64,000 nt of DNA from an uncultured Eubacterium sp. (GTDB lineage: Bacteria; Bacillota; Clostridia; Lachnospirales; Lachnospiraceae), in assembly GCA_947088865.1 (NCBI GenBank), contig CAMUHY010000001.1, forward strand, positions 62,001 through 126,000. Direction: 5' to 3'. How positions within the stretch are numbered: position 1 is the first letter of the stretch; every line of letters starts with the position of its first letter. Position numbers and translations under genes: made by a program. Below the pieces are notes generated by a model that saw only the letters and a list, made by a program, of their open reading frames with translations, had not been told where the DNA came from and did no database searches. Of this stretch, positions 53,913 through 62,330 are shown piece after piece.

Positions 53913-55268
53913 CTATAAGAAAAATAGTAGTGTATCAAGTAAGAATACGGGAACAAGAAAGCCTACCGACCATATGATGTAACCAAAAAACGAAGGCATC
54001 CGAATACCATTTTCATCTGAAATTGATTTTACCATAAAGTTCGGTGCATTGCCAATATAGGTGCCTGCTCCCATAAACACAGCCCCACATGAAACAGCAG
54101 TAAGCACCTTCGTTGAAATTATGCCAACTGATGTACTGACACCGCTTGTAAAGCCAAGTGTTCCAGCCGTTGTAAGAAATACTAAATAGGTCGGTGTATT
54201 ATCTAAAAAGCTTGACAGCGCACCTGTTGCCCAAAACATTTGATAAGGCTGCGTTATGCCAAGACTTGCTCCATTTGCTTTTAGAATCATAAGCGCTGGC
54301 TGCATTGTAATAAATATACCGACAAACAAAACGGCAACTTCTTGAATTGCTCCCCAAGTAAAGTGGTTTTTTGTCCGAATTTCAGATTTTGTTGTCTTAA
54401 AGGACAGAAAGGCTGCCAACAAGATAATAGCCATCTCAATAATAGAGACAAAGGAAAGCGTCACTTCCCCTATAATATGTATTCCAAGCGCGCCGCCTTC
54501 GCTATTTTGAAATGCAGGCAAGGTTGGAAGTACACCGCTTAAAACAACAGCTCCCACAATCATTATAATAAATAAAATATTATGTCCACCCTCAAATTTA
54601 ATTTCTGTTCCAGCTTTGCTGATATCTGGTCTATGTCCCTTTGCTATATCTTTTCTGTAAGCTTTTCTATCTAAAAAATAAAATATCGTTAAAAGAATCA
54701 CCATATTAAAAAGTAATATTGGAAACAAGCTTAAACTCCAAGTAAAAGGAACGCCTCTCATAAATCCCATCAACAGAGGCGGGTCGCCAATTGGTGTAAG
54801 ACAGCCGCCCATATTGGATACAAGAAAAATAAAAAATATCATAATATGATTTTTACGTTTTCTCCATGAATTCATCTTAATAATAGGGCGAACAAGCAGC
54901 ATACTTGCACCTGTTGTTCCTATACAGCTTGATAAAAGCGTGCCGATAAGCAGCAGCCCTGTATTGACACGCGGAGAACCGACTAAATCGCCCTCCAGCG
55001 TAATATTGCCTGCCACACAAAACAATCCAAACAATAATACAATAAATGTTAAATAATCATTTATAATACACTCCAACACCGTCTCAGATGCTGTATATGC
55101 TCCATATTTTACTGCAAAGGGAATAATAAATAACAATGACCAAAATAAAACGGCATATGGTCTGTTTTTTTCCCACCACTCTCCTTTAATAATAGGAAGA
55201 ACTGCAATACAAAGCAGCAATCCAGCAAATGGAATACATAACCACAACGGAATCATTTTTTTAACCAT
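53913..55268 (-). CDS. NhaD/ArsB-like ion transporter (putative Na+/H+ antiporter)
   Basis: 451 residues, about eleven hydrophobic segments. Ion-transporter superfamily features: SNMGGCLTPIGDPPLLMGF and the mirrored FMGAGTYIGNAPNFMVKSI, plus LDNTPTYLVFL. These are shared by NhaD Na+/H+ antiporters and related carboxylate or arsenite permeases (COG1055). An Na+ role would suit an organism with a decarboxylase Na+ pump, but substrate is inference. Confidence 0.82.
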   Translation of the reverse strand: MVKKMIPLWLCIPFAGLLLCIAVLPIIKGEWWEKNRPYAVLFWSLLFIIPFAVKYGAYTASETVLECIINDYLTFIVLLFGLFCVAGNITLEGDLVGSPRVNTGLLLIGTLLSSCIGTTGASMLLVRPIIKMNSWRKRKNHIMIFFIFLVSNMGGCLTPIGDPPLLMGFMRGVPFTWSLSLFPILLFNMVILLTIFYFLDRKAYRKDIAKGHRPDISKAGTEIKFEGGHNILFIIMIVGAVVLSGVLPTLPAFQNSEGGALGIHIIGEVTLSFVSIIEMAIILLAAFLSFKTTKSEIRTKNHFTWGAIQEVAVLFVGIFITMQPALMILKANGASLGITQPYQMFWATGALSSFLDNTPTYLVFLTTAGTLGFTSGVSTSVGIISTKVLTAVSCGAVFMGAGTYIGNAPNFMVKSISDENGIRMPSFFGYIIWSVGFLVPVFLLDTLLFFL

Positions 55269-55289
55269 GCCTTTCTTTTAATGATAAGT

Positions 55290-55320
55290 AAAGCCCTTTA
55301 TGCCAAATAAAAAGGGCTTT
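55290..55320. terminator. Hairpin between DUF6465 and transporter genes
   Basis: AAAGCCCTTT/AAAGGGCTTT, 10-bp stem, 11-nt loop, 21 bases before the transporter start codon. No clear T-run on the minus strand. Confidence 0.5.
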
Positions 55321-55343
55321 GCAATGCAATAGCCCCATTATAA

Positions 55344-55494
55344 TTAAGCGGATATTCGTAATCCGCTTTGCTACTTACTCATAACCTCATTCCACTTCGT
55401 GGTGTTTTGACAGAAGATTAAACTTCTGCCAAAACATGGAAGTCTAATTCTCGCTTAAAAAGCTCAAGTTAGACTTCCATAATGAGGTTAAAAT
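55344..55494 (-). repeat. Family D repeat, copy D6 (longest)
   Basis: Core AGCGGATATTCGTAATCCGC, then a CCAC/GTGG hairpin, TTTTGACAGAAG/CTTCTGCCAAAA and a 12-bp ATGGAAGTCTAA/TTAGACTTCCAT stem. It is enclosed by AACCTCATT/AATGAGGTT. The left-pointing end TTTTAACCTCAT contains the TAA stop codon of the DUF6465 gene. The most complete example of core plus variable hairpins. Confidence 0.75.
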
Positions 55495-55868
55495 AATTCA
55501 ACTTTTCCAGATATATCATCATTAGCAACATAGTAGCAAGCATTGTCCTCTGGCTTAAAATATAATGTCAGCTCCTTAATTGTCACTTCCTGTTTTTTGC
55601 ACTCTTCCTCAACTTTTTGAACAATCAATTCCTCATCAATTTGTTTACCGTCAAATTCAATAAACATCTTTCTTGTTATATCGGATTCTTTTATATCCGT
55701 ATTTTTTGCAGTTGACTCTTTTTTACTCGTTGACTTTTTTCCAGTAGTTTTCTTCTCTGTTGCCTTTTTAGCTGTTGTCTTTTTTGCAGCAGGCTTCTTT
55801 GTTTCCTTTTTTTCTTCAACAACTTCACTTACGTTCAATGTGCTATCAACAACTTCATTGTTTTCCAT
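55488..55868 (-). CDS. DUF6465 family protein, Lys-rich
   Basis: 126 residues. The N-terminal half is a Lys/Thr/Ala-rich, histone-like repeat (AAKKTTAKKATEKKTTGKK, about 28-60), probably nucleic-acid binding or disordered. The C-terminal half is a small domain (FIEFDGKQIDEELIVQKV...LYFKPEDNACYYVANDDISGKVELF) found in many Lachnospiraceae proteins. Function unknown. Start after AGGAGG. Its stop codon lies in repeat D6. Confidence 0.75.
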   Translation of the reverse strand: MENNEVVDSTLNVSEVVEEKKETKKPAAKKTTAKKATEKKTTGKKSTSKKESTAKNTDIKESDITRKMFIEFDGKQIDEELIVQKVEEECKKQEVTIKELTLYFKPEDNACYYVANDDISGKVELF

Positions 55869-55911
55869 TAAATTAATCCTCCTGAATTTAAACAATCTTT
55901 GTATCTTTTCA

Positions 55912-56163
55912 TTATGTACAAGATAAAAACTTTTGTATTGCTTCTATTGCTGCCGTCTCATCTGTACCTTCCACAGATACTTCAATTTCCATGCCTTCTC
56001 TAAGTCCAAATGCCATCATGCCCATTAAGCTTTTTGCATTGATAAATTTTCCATCTGTCTGCACTGTAATATGACTTTCAAACTTACATGCTGTCTGCAC
56101 TAATTCTGCCACAGGATTATTGTATGCTTTATCAATGTTTGCTACAACTACCGATTGTACCAT
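55912..56163 (-). CDS. HPr-family protein lacking the catalytic His (Crh-like)
   Basis: 83 residues with the HPr fold; NAKSLMGMM (42-50) keeps the regulatory serine region (Ser-45, equivalent to HPr Ser-46). The active-site GLHARP of HPr is replaced by KAYNNP (12-17), so both the phosphorylated His and the neighbouring Arg are absent. It cannot carry PTS phosphate but could be phosphorylated on Ser and act with CcpA, as Crh does. Another HPr presumably exists outside the window. Confidence 0.85.
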   Translation of the reverse strand: MVQSVVVANIDKAYNNPVAELVQTACKFESHITVQTDGKFINAKSLMGMMAFGLREGMEIEVSVEGTDETAAIEAIQKFLSCT

Positions 56164-56379
56164 GCTTACTTCACCTTAACCTTTAATTAAAATTAAACAC
56201 TTCAGCTACACTCTGCAAGTCAACTTTTGTTACTGATGTTTATAAAAGATTTATAAATTCTTTCAACGCAAGTTACTATACCCCAAAACATTTATAAAGT
56301 CAACACCATATTTTTTATTTACTTATTTTTATATAATCATCCATGTATTGCTGAGTGTAAAACATTAAGGCTTTGATAT

Positions 56380-57168
56380 TTACATCTGTTCTTTAAATTC
56401 TCTAATATACTTTTTGACAGCATCCATTGAATAGTTGCTTGAACGCAATAATTTTATAAAATGTGAACCGACAATTGCACCGTCAATAATATCTTTTACC
56501 GATTCAATATCTTTTGGTGTTTTAATGCCAAATCCCATCATAACAGGCACAGGACTTACCTCTTTAACATGGGTGAGATATTCTCTTATATTCTTATGAA
56601 AATCAGCTGTTCCTCCTGTTACACCCATCTGTGAAATACAGTAGACAAATCCTTTTGCATTGTTTACAAGCGCTGGAATCCTCTCCTTTGAAACAGGGGA
56701 TATCAGCTGTAACAATATCGTTGCATCCTTTGTTTTTTCTATATAAGACTGCAATTCACTTTGCTCTTCATATGGCAAATCCGGAATAATCACACCGTCA
56801 ACGCCGCACGCTACACACTGTTTCACAAATTCTTCTAACCCATAATGAAAAACGGTATTATAGTACATCATAAACACAACTGGCGTCTCCAAACCTTTTG
56901 AGCGAACATTTTTCATTAATTCAAAAATTTTTTCTAATGTAGCGCCATTTAAAATAGCCTCATAGGATGCATCTTGAATCACGGGACCGTCTGCCACAGG
57001 GTCTGAAAATGGCACGCCAATTTCCATTACATCAATGCCTGCTTCCTCTTGTGCAAACATAATTTTTTCTGTTGTCTCCATATCTGGCAATCCTGCTGTT
57101 GTGTAGGTAATAAAAGCCTTTTTGTCCGTATCTTTTAATACGCGCATTTTTTCGTCTATTCGATTCAT
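56380..57168 (-). CDS. trpA: Tryptophan synthase alpha chain
   Basis: 262 residues: MEIGVPFSDPVADGPVIQ holds the catalytic Glu, FMMYYN, DLPYEE (catalytic Asp) and VGSHFIKLL follow. Splits indole-3-glycerol phosphate to indole. Overlaps the trpB stop by one base (TAATG), so translationally coupled. Last gene of the trp operon. No clear terminator seen in the 216 bases before the HPr gene end. Confidence 0.97.
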   Translation of the reverse strand: MNRIDEKMRVLKDTDKKAFITYTTAGLPDMETTEKIMFAQEEAGIDVMEIGVPFSDPVADGPVIQDASYEAILNGATLEKIFELMKNVRSKGLETPVVFMMYYNTVFHYGLEEFVKQCVACGVDGVIIPDLPYEEQSELQSYIEKTKDATILLQLISPVSKERIPALVNNAKGFVYCISQMGVTGGTADFHKNIREYLTHVKEVSPVPVMMGFGIKTPKDIESVKDIIDGAIVGSHFIKLLRSSNYSMDAVKKYIREFKEQM

Positions 57169-58364
57169 TATTTATTCGTCTCCTCTCCATTCATATATTT
57201 TGCAACGGTATCAACATCTTTGTCACCGCGCCCAGAAAGACACATTACAATCGTTTTTCCTTTATATTCATTTTGTGCCATCTTAAATACATACGCCATT
57301 GCATGTGCGCTCTCAATTGCTGGAATAATGCCTTCCAGTCTGCATAATTCCATCAGTGCGTCCATACACTCCTTATCTGTAATAGACACATAGGTTGCTC
57401 TTTTTGTATCGCGAAGATAAGCGTGTTCTGGTCCGACACCTGGATAATCCAGTCCTGCTGAAATCGAATGTGCCAATTGTATATTTCCATCATCATCCTG
57501 CAAAAGATACGTTTTCATTCCATGCAGTACGCCAACCTGCCCCAATGCCATAGCCGATGCATGTTTTCCAGTCTCAATGCCAAGTCCCCCTGCCTCAACG
57601 CCAATCAAATCAACATCTTTTTCATCAATAAAATCGGCAAACATACCAATGGAATTAGAACCACCGCCCACACAGGCAACAACGGCATCTGGCAATTTTC
57701 CTTCTTTTTCTAGTATCTGCCTTTTGGTCTCGGTTGAGATAATACGCTGAAATTCTTTGACAATCTTAGGATATGGGTATGGACCAACCGCTGAACCAAG
57801 CACATAAAATGTATCTTCTGCTCGCTCTGCCCACGTTCTTATCGCCTCATTGGTGGCATCTTTTAGTGTTGCACTTCCTGTTTTTACCGGTGAAACGGTT
57901 GCGCCAAGCATCTGCATACGAAACACATTTAATTTTTGTCGTTCAATATCTTCCGTCCCCATATAAATGGTGCATTCCATATTAAACAAAGCAGCGCCTG
58001 TCGCTGTTGCAACGCCATGCTGTCCGGCTCCTGTCTCTGCAATAATCTTTGTCTTGCCCATTCTTTTTGCCAGCAAAATCTGTCCTATTACGTTGTTAAT
58101 CTTATGCGCTCCTGTATGGTTTAAATCTTCTCTTTTTAGATAAATGGTAGCGCCATATTTTTCACTCAGTCTCTTTGCATAATACAACGGTGTCTCTCTT
58201 CCCACATACTCTTTTAGATAATACATATACTCATTGATAAAATTAGGGTCGCTAATAGCCTCATCAAACGCCTTCTCTAATTCTTCCAACGTGTTCATCA
58301 GCGATTCTGCTACATATTGTCCGCCAAACTCGCCAAAATATTTGTTTTCTCTGTTCTTACTCAT
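57168..58364 (-). CDS. trpB: Tryptophan synthase beta chain
   Basis: 398 residues: PLP Lys-88 in [20 protein letters not shown], and the phosphate-binding GGGSN. TrpB1 type. Joins indole and serine. Start preceded by a family U element whose GAGG is the SD. Confidence 0.98.
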   Translation of the reverse strand: MSKNRENKYFGEFGGQYVAESLMNTLEELEKAFDEAISDPNFINEYMYYLKEYVGRETPLYYAKRLSEKYGATIYLKREDLNHTGAHKINNVIGQILLAKRMGKTKIIAETGAGQHGVATATGAALFNMECTIYMGTEDIERQKLNVFRMQMLGATVSPVKTGSATLKDATNEAIRTWAERAEDTFYVLGSAVGPYPYPKIVKEFQRIISTETKRQILEKEGKLPDAVVACVGGGSNSIGMFADFIDEKDVDLIGVEAGGLGIETGKHASAMALGQVGVLHGMKTYLLQDDDGNIQLAHSISAGLDYPGVGPEHAYLRDTKRATYVSITDKECMDALMELCRLEGIIPAIESAHAMAYVFKMAQNEYKGKTIVMCLSGRGDKDVDTVAKYMNGEETNK

Positions 58365-58367
58365 TTT

Positions 58368-58432
58368 TTCCTCATTTCTGCGCTGAGCTAAAAGTTTTTA
58401 TAAGTTTGTGTCAAGCAGCGCGCAAACACAAA
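58368..58432 (-). promoter_or_regulatory. Family U 5'-UTR element, copy U5 (trpB)
   Basis: Hairpin TTTGTGT...ACACAAA (58432-58405) with loop TTGCGCGCTGCTTG, then CTCAGCGCAGAAATGAGG (58387-58370), 5 bases before the ATG. Pairing can use TTTGCGC/GCGCAGA or GCGCTG/CAGCGC. Confidence 0.75.
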
Positions 58433-58456
58433 TCTTGTGGTTGAAAATTTTAATTT

Positions 58457-59179
58457 TCAACCTTTTCCCTCCATTTGAACTGTTTTTATAAAATCCTCTA
58501 TTCGCTTTTTATCTTTGCCAATTCGGTCAGGCTGATTTTCATATTCAATCCCTGAGCTTACATCAACTACATCCGGCGCGATAAGGCGAATTGCGTTTGC
58601 CACATTTTCTGCTTTTAAACCGCCTGCAAGAAAGACTTTTTTTCCTTCCTTTGCTGCCATTTGTCGCGCCTTGCAAATAATATTCCATGAAAAAGTCTCA
58701 CCGCTTCCAGACGTTCCCGAATCAAAAAGTACTCCATAAATTCTGTCAGATTTTATAATAATATCTAAATCACAATAAAACGTTTTGTTTAATTTCTCTA
58801 TATTTTCACCTTTATCTCTCATGTTAAGGAATTGTTCTGTTTCTTTGTCAAACGATTTACTGTTTATATTAACGGCCCATATGATAGGAATGGTGCTGTT
58901 TGAAATTACTTCTTTATCCCACTCGCCATGTATCTGAACATAATCAAATCCAATTGTCTCTATATCCTTTATCTGCTGTATGGTTGGGGATACCACAACC
59001 GCAACTTTCTTGATATTGCCATCTAATTGTGCAAGTATCTCTTTTGCCCAATCAAGTGATATATTTCTTTTACTTTTTGGATAATACAAAACACAGCCTA
59101 TATAATCGGGCTTATATTGATTGATAATCGTTACATCTTCCATTGATGTAATGCCGCATATTTTAATCTGTGTACCCAT
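58457..59179 (-). CDS. trpF: Phosphoribosylanthranilate isomerase
   Basis: 240 residues: KICGITSMEDV, YVQIHG, LFDSGTSGSGETFSW and FLAGGLKAENV, DVSSGIE. Converts PRA to CdRP. Longer than typical TrpF (about 205), with an extra segment around 105-150. ATG after AATGAGG of a family U element; a 32-codon extension is element sequence and should not be included. Confidence 0.95.
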   Translation of the reverse strand: MGTQIKICGITSMEDVTIINQYKPDYIGCVLYYPKSKRNISLDWAKEILAQLDGNIKKVAVVVSPTIQQIKDIETIGFDYVQIHGEWDKEVISNSTIPIIWAVNINSKSFDKETEQFLNMRDKGENIEKLNKTFYCDLDIIIKSDRIYGVLFDSGTSGSGETFSWNIICKARQMAAKEGKKVFLAGGLKAENVANAIRLIAPDVVDVSSGIEYENQPDRIGKDKKRIEDFIKTVQMEGKG

Positions 59180-59182
59180 AAT

Positions 59183-59248
59183 AAACCTCATTTCTGCGCT
59201 GCTTTTTGCGCATAAACAACTTTGTGTCAAGCAATGCGCAGACACAAA
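59183..59248 (-). promoter_or_regulatory. Family U 5'-UTR element, copy U6 (trpF)
   Basis: Hairpin TTTGTGTC...GACACAAA type (59248-59221) with loop CTGCGCATTGCTTG, then GCAGCGCAGAAATGAGG (59202-59186). TCTGCGC/GCGCAGA pairs perfectly over 7 bp. Confidence 0.78.
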
Positions 59249-59290
59249 TTGTGGTGTGAAAAATTTATTTTTCACACTAAACCTCCGCTC

Positions 59291-60064
59291 TTACCCTATC
59301 TGTTTCCATCTTAAAGCAAGCGCTTTAGGGTCGTCGGCTTCCATCAAAGCCGTTCCAATCAGCAATGCATCGACATGACTTTCTTTTAAAATTTTTATAT
59401 CCTCATCATGTAACACGCCGCTTTCCGATACAAGTACCGTATCTTTAACCATAGCTGCCAGCCTTTTTGTTGTATCTAAAGCCACCTCAAACGTCTTTAA
59501 ATTGCGGTTATTAATGCCTATAATTTTAACACCGAACTGTATCATACGATTTAATTCCCATTCGTCATGTACCTCACACAATACGTCAAGCCCTAACTGG
59601 TACGCCAAATCATATAATTTCTTAAATGTCGCATCATCTAAAATAGCTGCAATCAACAAAATAGCATCGGCTTCTATCACTTTTGCCTCATATACTTGAT
59701 ATTCTGTAAAGATAAAATCTTTTCTTATAATAGGAAGACTAGTCATTGTTCTTATCTGTTTTAGATAATCAACACTGCCATTAAAGTAATCTTCTTCCGT
59801 CAAACACGATATAGCATCAACGGCTTCATTATAGCAATCAATTCTTTTTATAAGGTCTATCTTATTTGCCATTGTTCCATGACTTGGCGATGCCTTTTTA
59901 AATTCGCCAATAATAGAAAGCCCTTTCTTTTTCAGTGCATCGTAAAAACTTACAGATACCCTATCCGACTTCAGCGCTTCCTTTTTCATATCTTCCAGAC
60001 TGATATGTTTTATCTGTTCTTCCAGTCTGATTTTTTTTGCTTTTACTATATCATCTAAAATCAT
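59291..60064 (-). CDS. trpC: Indole-3-glycerol phosphate synthase
   Basis: 257 residues: IGEFKKASPSHG, IIRKDFIFTEYQVYEA, GINNRNLKTFEVAL, LVSESG and LIGTALM cover the barrel's catalytic Lys, Glu and phosphate residues. Closes CdRP to indole-3-glycerol phosphate. ATG after AATGAGG of a family U element; ten upstream codons are element sequence. Confidence 0.97.
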   Translation of the reverse strand: MILDDIVKAKKIRLEEQIKHISLEDMKKEALKSDRVSVSFYDALKKKGLSIIGEFKKASPSHGTMANKIDLIKRIDCYNEAVDAISCLTEEDYFNGSVDYLKQIRTMTSLPIIRKDFIFTEYQVYEAKVIEADAILLIAAILDDATFKKLYDLAYQLGLDVLCEVHDEWELNRMIQFGVKIIGINNRNLKTFEVALDTTKRLAAMVKDTVLVSESGVLHDEDIKILKESHVDALLIGTALMEADDPKALALRWKQIG

Positions 60065-60067
60065 ACA

Positions 60068-60097
60068 TTTCCTCATTTCTGTGCCGCTTAGCACAAA
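60068..60097 (-). promoter_or_regulatory. Family U 5'-UTR element, copy U7 (trpC, short form)
   Basis: GCGGCACAGAAATGAGG (60087-60071) lies before the trpC ATG. GCACAGA differs by one base from the usual GCGCAGA, and its partner TTTGTGC (60097-60091) carries the matching change, so a 7-bp hairpin is kept. The outer hairpin is missing. Confidence 0.6.
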
Positions 60098-60173
60098 TTT
60101 GCAATTTTATTTTACTAAACGCCGCATTCAAATATTTGTTTATACCCTTATCTATACAAACATTGCACTTCAC

Positions 60174-60743
60174 TTACAAAATCCCATTGATAAAATTTTC
60201 TATCATTCGTTTTCCATGTTCTGTATAGATGGATTCAGGGTGAAACTGCATCCCGACAATTGGATATTCTCTATGTTTTACTGCCATAATAACCCCATCC
60301 TCTGTTGTTGCTGTAACACAAAGACAATCGGGAATACTGTCCGGCATAATAACAAGCGAATGATACCTTGCAACCTTTAATCCATCTTTTAATCCTGAAA
60401 AAATACCCGTTTTACAATGCTTTATCACCGACTGTTTTCCATGAAAAATATGTTCTGCATGACCAATCGTCGCACCAAATGCCTCACCGATACACTGATG
60501 TCCAAGACATATGCCAAGTATCGGTTTTTTTCCTGCAAAATACCGAATCACATCAAGGCAAATTCCTGCTTCTTTTGGACTTTTTGGACCTGGAGATAAA
60601 ACAATCCTATCTGGATTGAGCTGTTCTATTTCTTGAATACTGATACAGTCATTTCGCACTACTGTAATATCGTTGTGAAATACACCCAAAAATTGATATA
60701 AATTATACGTAAATGAATCATAATTATCAATCAAAAGAATCAT
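60174..60743 (-). CDS. trpG: Anthranilate synthase component II (glutamine amidotransferase)
   Basis: 189 residues: DNYDSFTYNLYQFL, SPGPKSP, catalytic Cys in GICLGHQCIGEAFG, and HxE in QFHPESI. Supplies ammonia to TrpE. Not fused to TrpD, and no trpD follows: the next gene is trpC after a 110-base gap. Overlaps trpE by 4 bases. Confidence 0.96.
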   Translation of the reverse strand: MILLIDNYDSFTYNLYQFLGVFHNDITVVRNDCISIQEIEQLNPDRIVLSPGPKSPKEAGICLDVIRYFAGKKPILGICLGHQCIGEAFGATIGHAEHIFHGKQSVIKHCKTGIFSGLKDGLKVARYHSLVIMPDSIPDCLCVTATTEDGVIMAVKHREYPIVGMQFHPESIYTEHGKRMIENFINGIL

Positions 60744-62218
60744 AAATTTTCCTCCTCCACAAGCGTTTTTGCCAATGCCATCACCTTATTGCAACATTCA
60801 TCATATTCATTTTCTGGAATAGAATCGGCTACAATTCCAGCTCCTGCCTGAAGATAGACCTTATCCTCTTTTTTTATCATTGTTCTTATTGTAATACAAA
60901 AATTCATATTGCCTCCAAACGATAAATATCCCGTAGCGCCCCCATACAAGCCACGTCTTACCGTTTCTAACTCATCAATAATTTCCATCGCTCTGATTTT
61001 AGGCGCCCCGCTTAATGTTCCTGCCGGCAAAAATGCAGAAATAATATCAAATGGCGATTTTGCTTTTTCACTCTTTCCTTCCACTAAAGAGACAATGTGC
61101 ATAACATGCGAATATTTTTGTATTTTCATCAATTCTGATACGCTCACTGTACCAATTTGACTTATCTTTCCCATATCGTTTCTTGCTAAGTCTACTAACA
61201 TCACATGTTCTGCCAATTCTTTCTCATCCGCTAAAAGCTGTCTTTCCAACAGTGCATCTTCTTCTGGTGTGATTCCGCGTTTTCTTGTTCCTGCTATCGG
61301 ACACGTATACACTCTCTGGTCGGTTTGTTTGACAATCATCTCTGGAGAACTTCCTATTATCTCAAATTCACCAAAATTATAATAATATAAATAAGGGGAT
61401 GGATTAAGCTGTCTTAATTCTTTATATAAATCAAAGCCATCACGCTTTGTCTGTATCGTCCATCGCTGTGACAAAACCGTTTGAAAAATATGCCCCTCCA
61501 CAATATAGTCTTTAATTTTATTGACTTTTTCTGAATATTGCTGTAATGTATCGGATTTTTTAATAATAACACCATCATGTTTTTGCTGTTTTCTATTTAC
61601 GCTGTCGGAATTATTTATTGTATCGTTTTTATCCATATTGTTCCATGTCGTTTGTGTATAATTATCTGCCCCACACTTTTTTAACGCTTTGTCAATCAAT
61701 TTTTCTATCTGTTTAAATGCCGCTTCTTCCCCTTCTTTATTGTCTTTTTCCAACACAACTGCCGTGAGCGTTTCTGCCATATGGTCTATTGCAATAAACT
61801 GTGTAGTCAACATAAGCTGTATGGTTTCAATGCCAATTTCATCAGGATTGCTGTCTGGCAAATATTCTGTATACCGAATAAAATCATAACCTAAACTTCC
61901 AACAAAACCACCGTTAAATTCCAACACACTTCCATCCGTTTTGATTTCAAATGTATCATAATATTCTTTTAAAAGCTTAATGGGATTGCCTTCTATAACT
62001 TTGGATGAACCATTTTTACCAGTTATAACAAGCCCATTCTCTTTTGACTGAATCAGCGCTTCTGGTTCGACCCCCATAAATGTAAAACTGCCTTTTTCTT
62101 TATCATTGCTTTCCATCAAAAATCCAATCTTTTCTGCTCCAAGATTTTCGTAGATGTCCACCCCAGACTCCTCTACTATACTGACTGTTTTTTTATACAC
62201 TTTTAAAATTTTTTTCAT
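60740..62218 (-). CDS. trpE: Anthranilate synthase component I
   Basis: 492 residues. The N-terminal Trp-binding region has LMESN in place of the usual LLES. An Asn/Asp-rich insertion (about 195-220) precedes the chorismate-binding domain ([37 protein letters not shown]). Feedback regulation by Trp is likely. First gene of the operon, under T-box control. Confidence 0.96.
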   Translation of the reverse strand: MKKILKVYKKTVSIVEESGVDIYENLGAEKIGFLMESNDKEKGSFTFMGVEPEALIQSKENGLVITGKNGSSKVIEGNPIKLLKEYYDTFEIKTDGSVLEFNGGFVGSLGYDFIRYTEYLPDSNPDEIGIETIQLMLTTQFIAIDHMAETLTAVVLEKDNKEGEEAAFKQIEKLIDKALKKCGADNYTQTTWNNMDKNDTINNSDSVNRKQQKHDGVIIKKSDTLQQYSEKVNKIKDYIVEGHIFQTVLSQRWTIQTKRDGFDLYKELRQLNPSPYLYYYNFGEFEIIGSSPEMIVKQTDQRVYTCPIAGTRKRGITPEEDALLERQLLADEKELAEHVMLVDLARNDMGKISQIGTVSVSELMKIQKYSHVMHIVSLVEGKSEKAKSPFDIISAFLPAGTLSGAPKIRAMEIIDELETVRRGLYGGATGYLSFGGNMNFCITIRTMIKKEDKVYLQAGAGIVADSIPENEYDECCNKVMALAKTLVEEENL

Positions 62219-62287
62219 CTATAAAATCCTTTCTTTTTATCAAATATATTTTTAGGGTCAATATTTATTATCTATAACAAACATACG

Positions 62288-62330
62288 TTAAACGGATATT
62301 CACAATCCGCTATGCTGCTTGATGAGGTTA
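62288..62330 (-). repeat. Family D repeat, copy D7 (minimal form)
   Basis: AACGGATATTCACAATCCGC core then TATGCTGCTTGATGAGGTT. On the minus strand it directly follows the T-run of the T-box terminator, before trpE. It shows the core without the variable hairpins. Confidence 0.7.

Noticed and set aside
58457-59275. Longer N-terminal forms of TrpF, TrpC, HIT, RimP and the ABC ATPase
   Set aside because: The extra residues are translations of family U elements; the SD sits just before the internal ATG in each case.
60065-60173. Gap between trpG and trpC as a decayed trpD
   Set aside because: Only 109 bases, AT-rich, with no translated similarity to TrpD in any frame.
1-62330. Family D repeats as a CRISPR array
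   Set aside because: Copies are single and kilobases apart, with no spacers and no cas genes.
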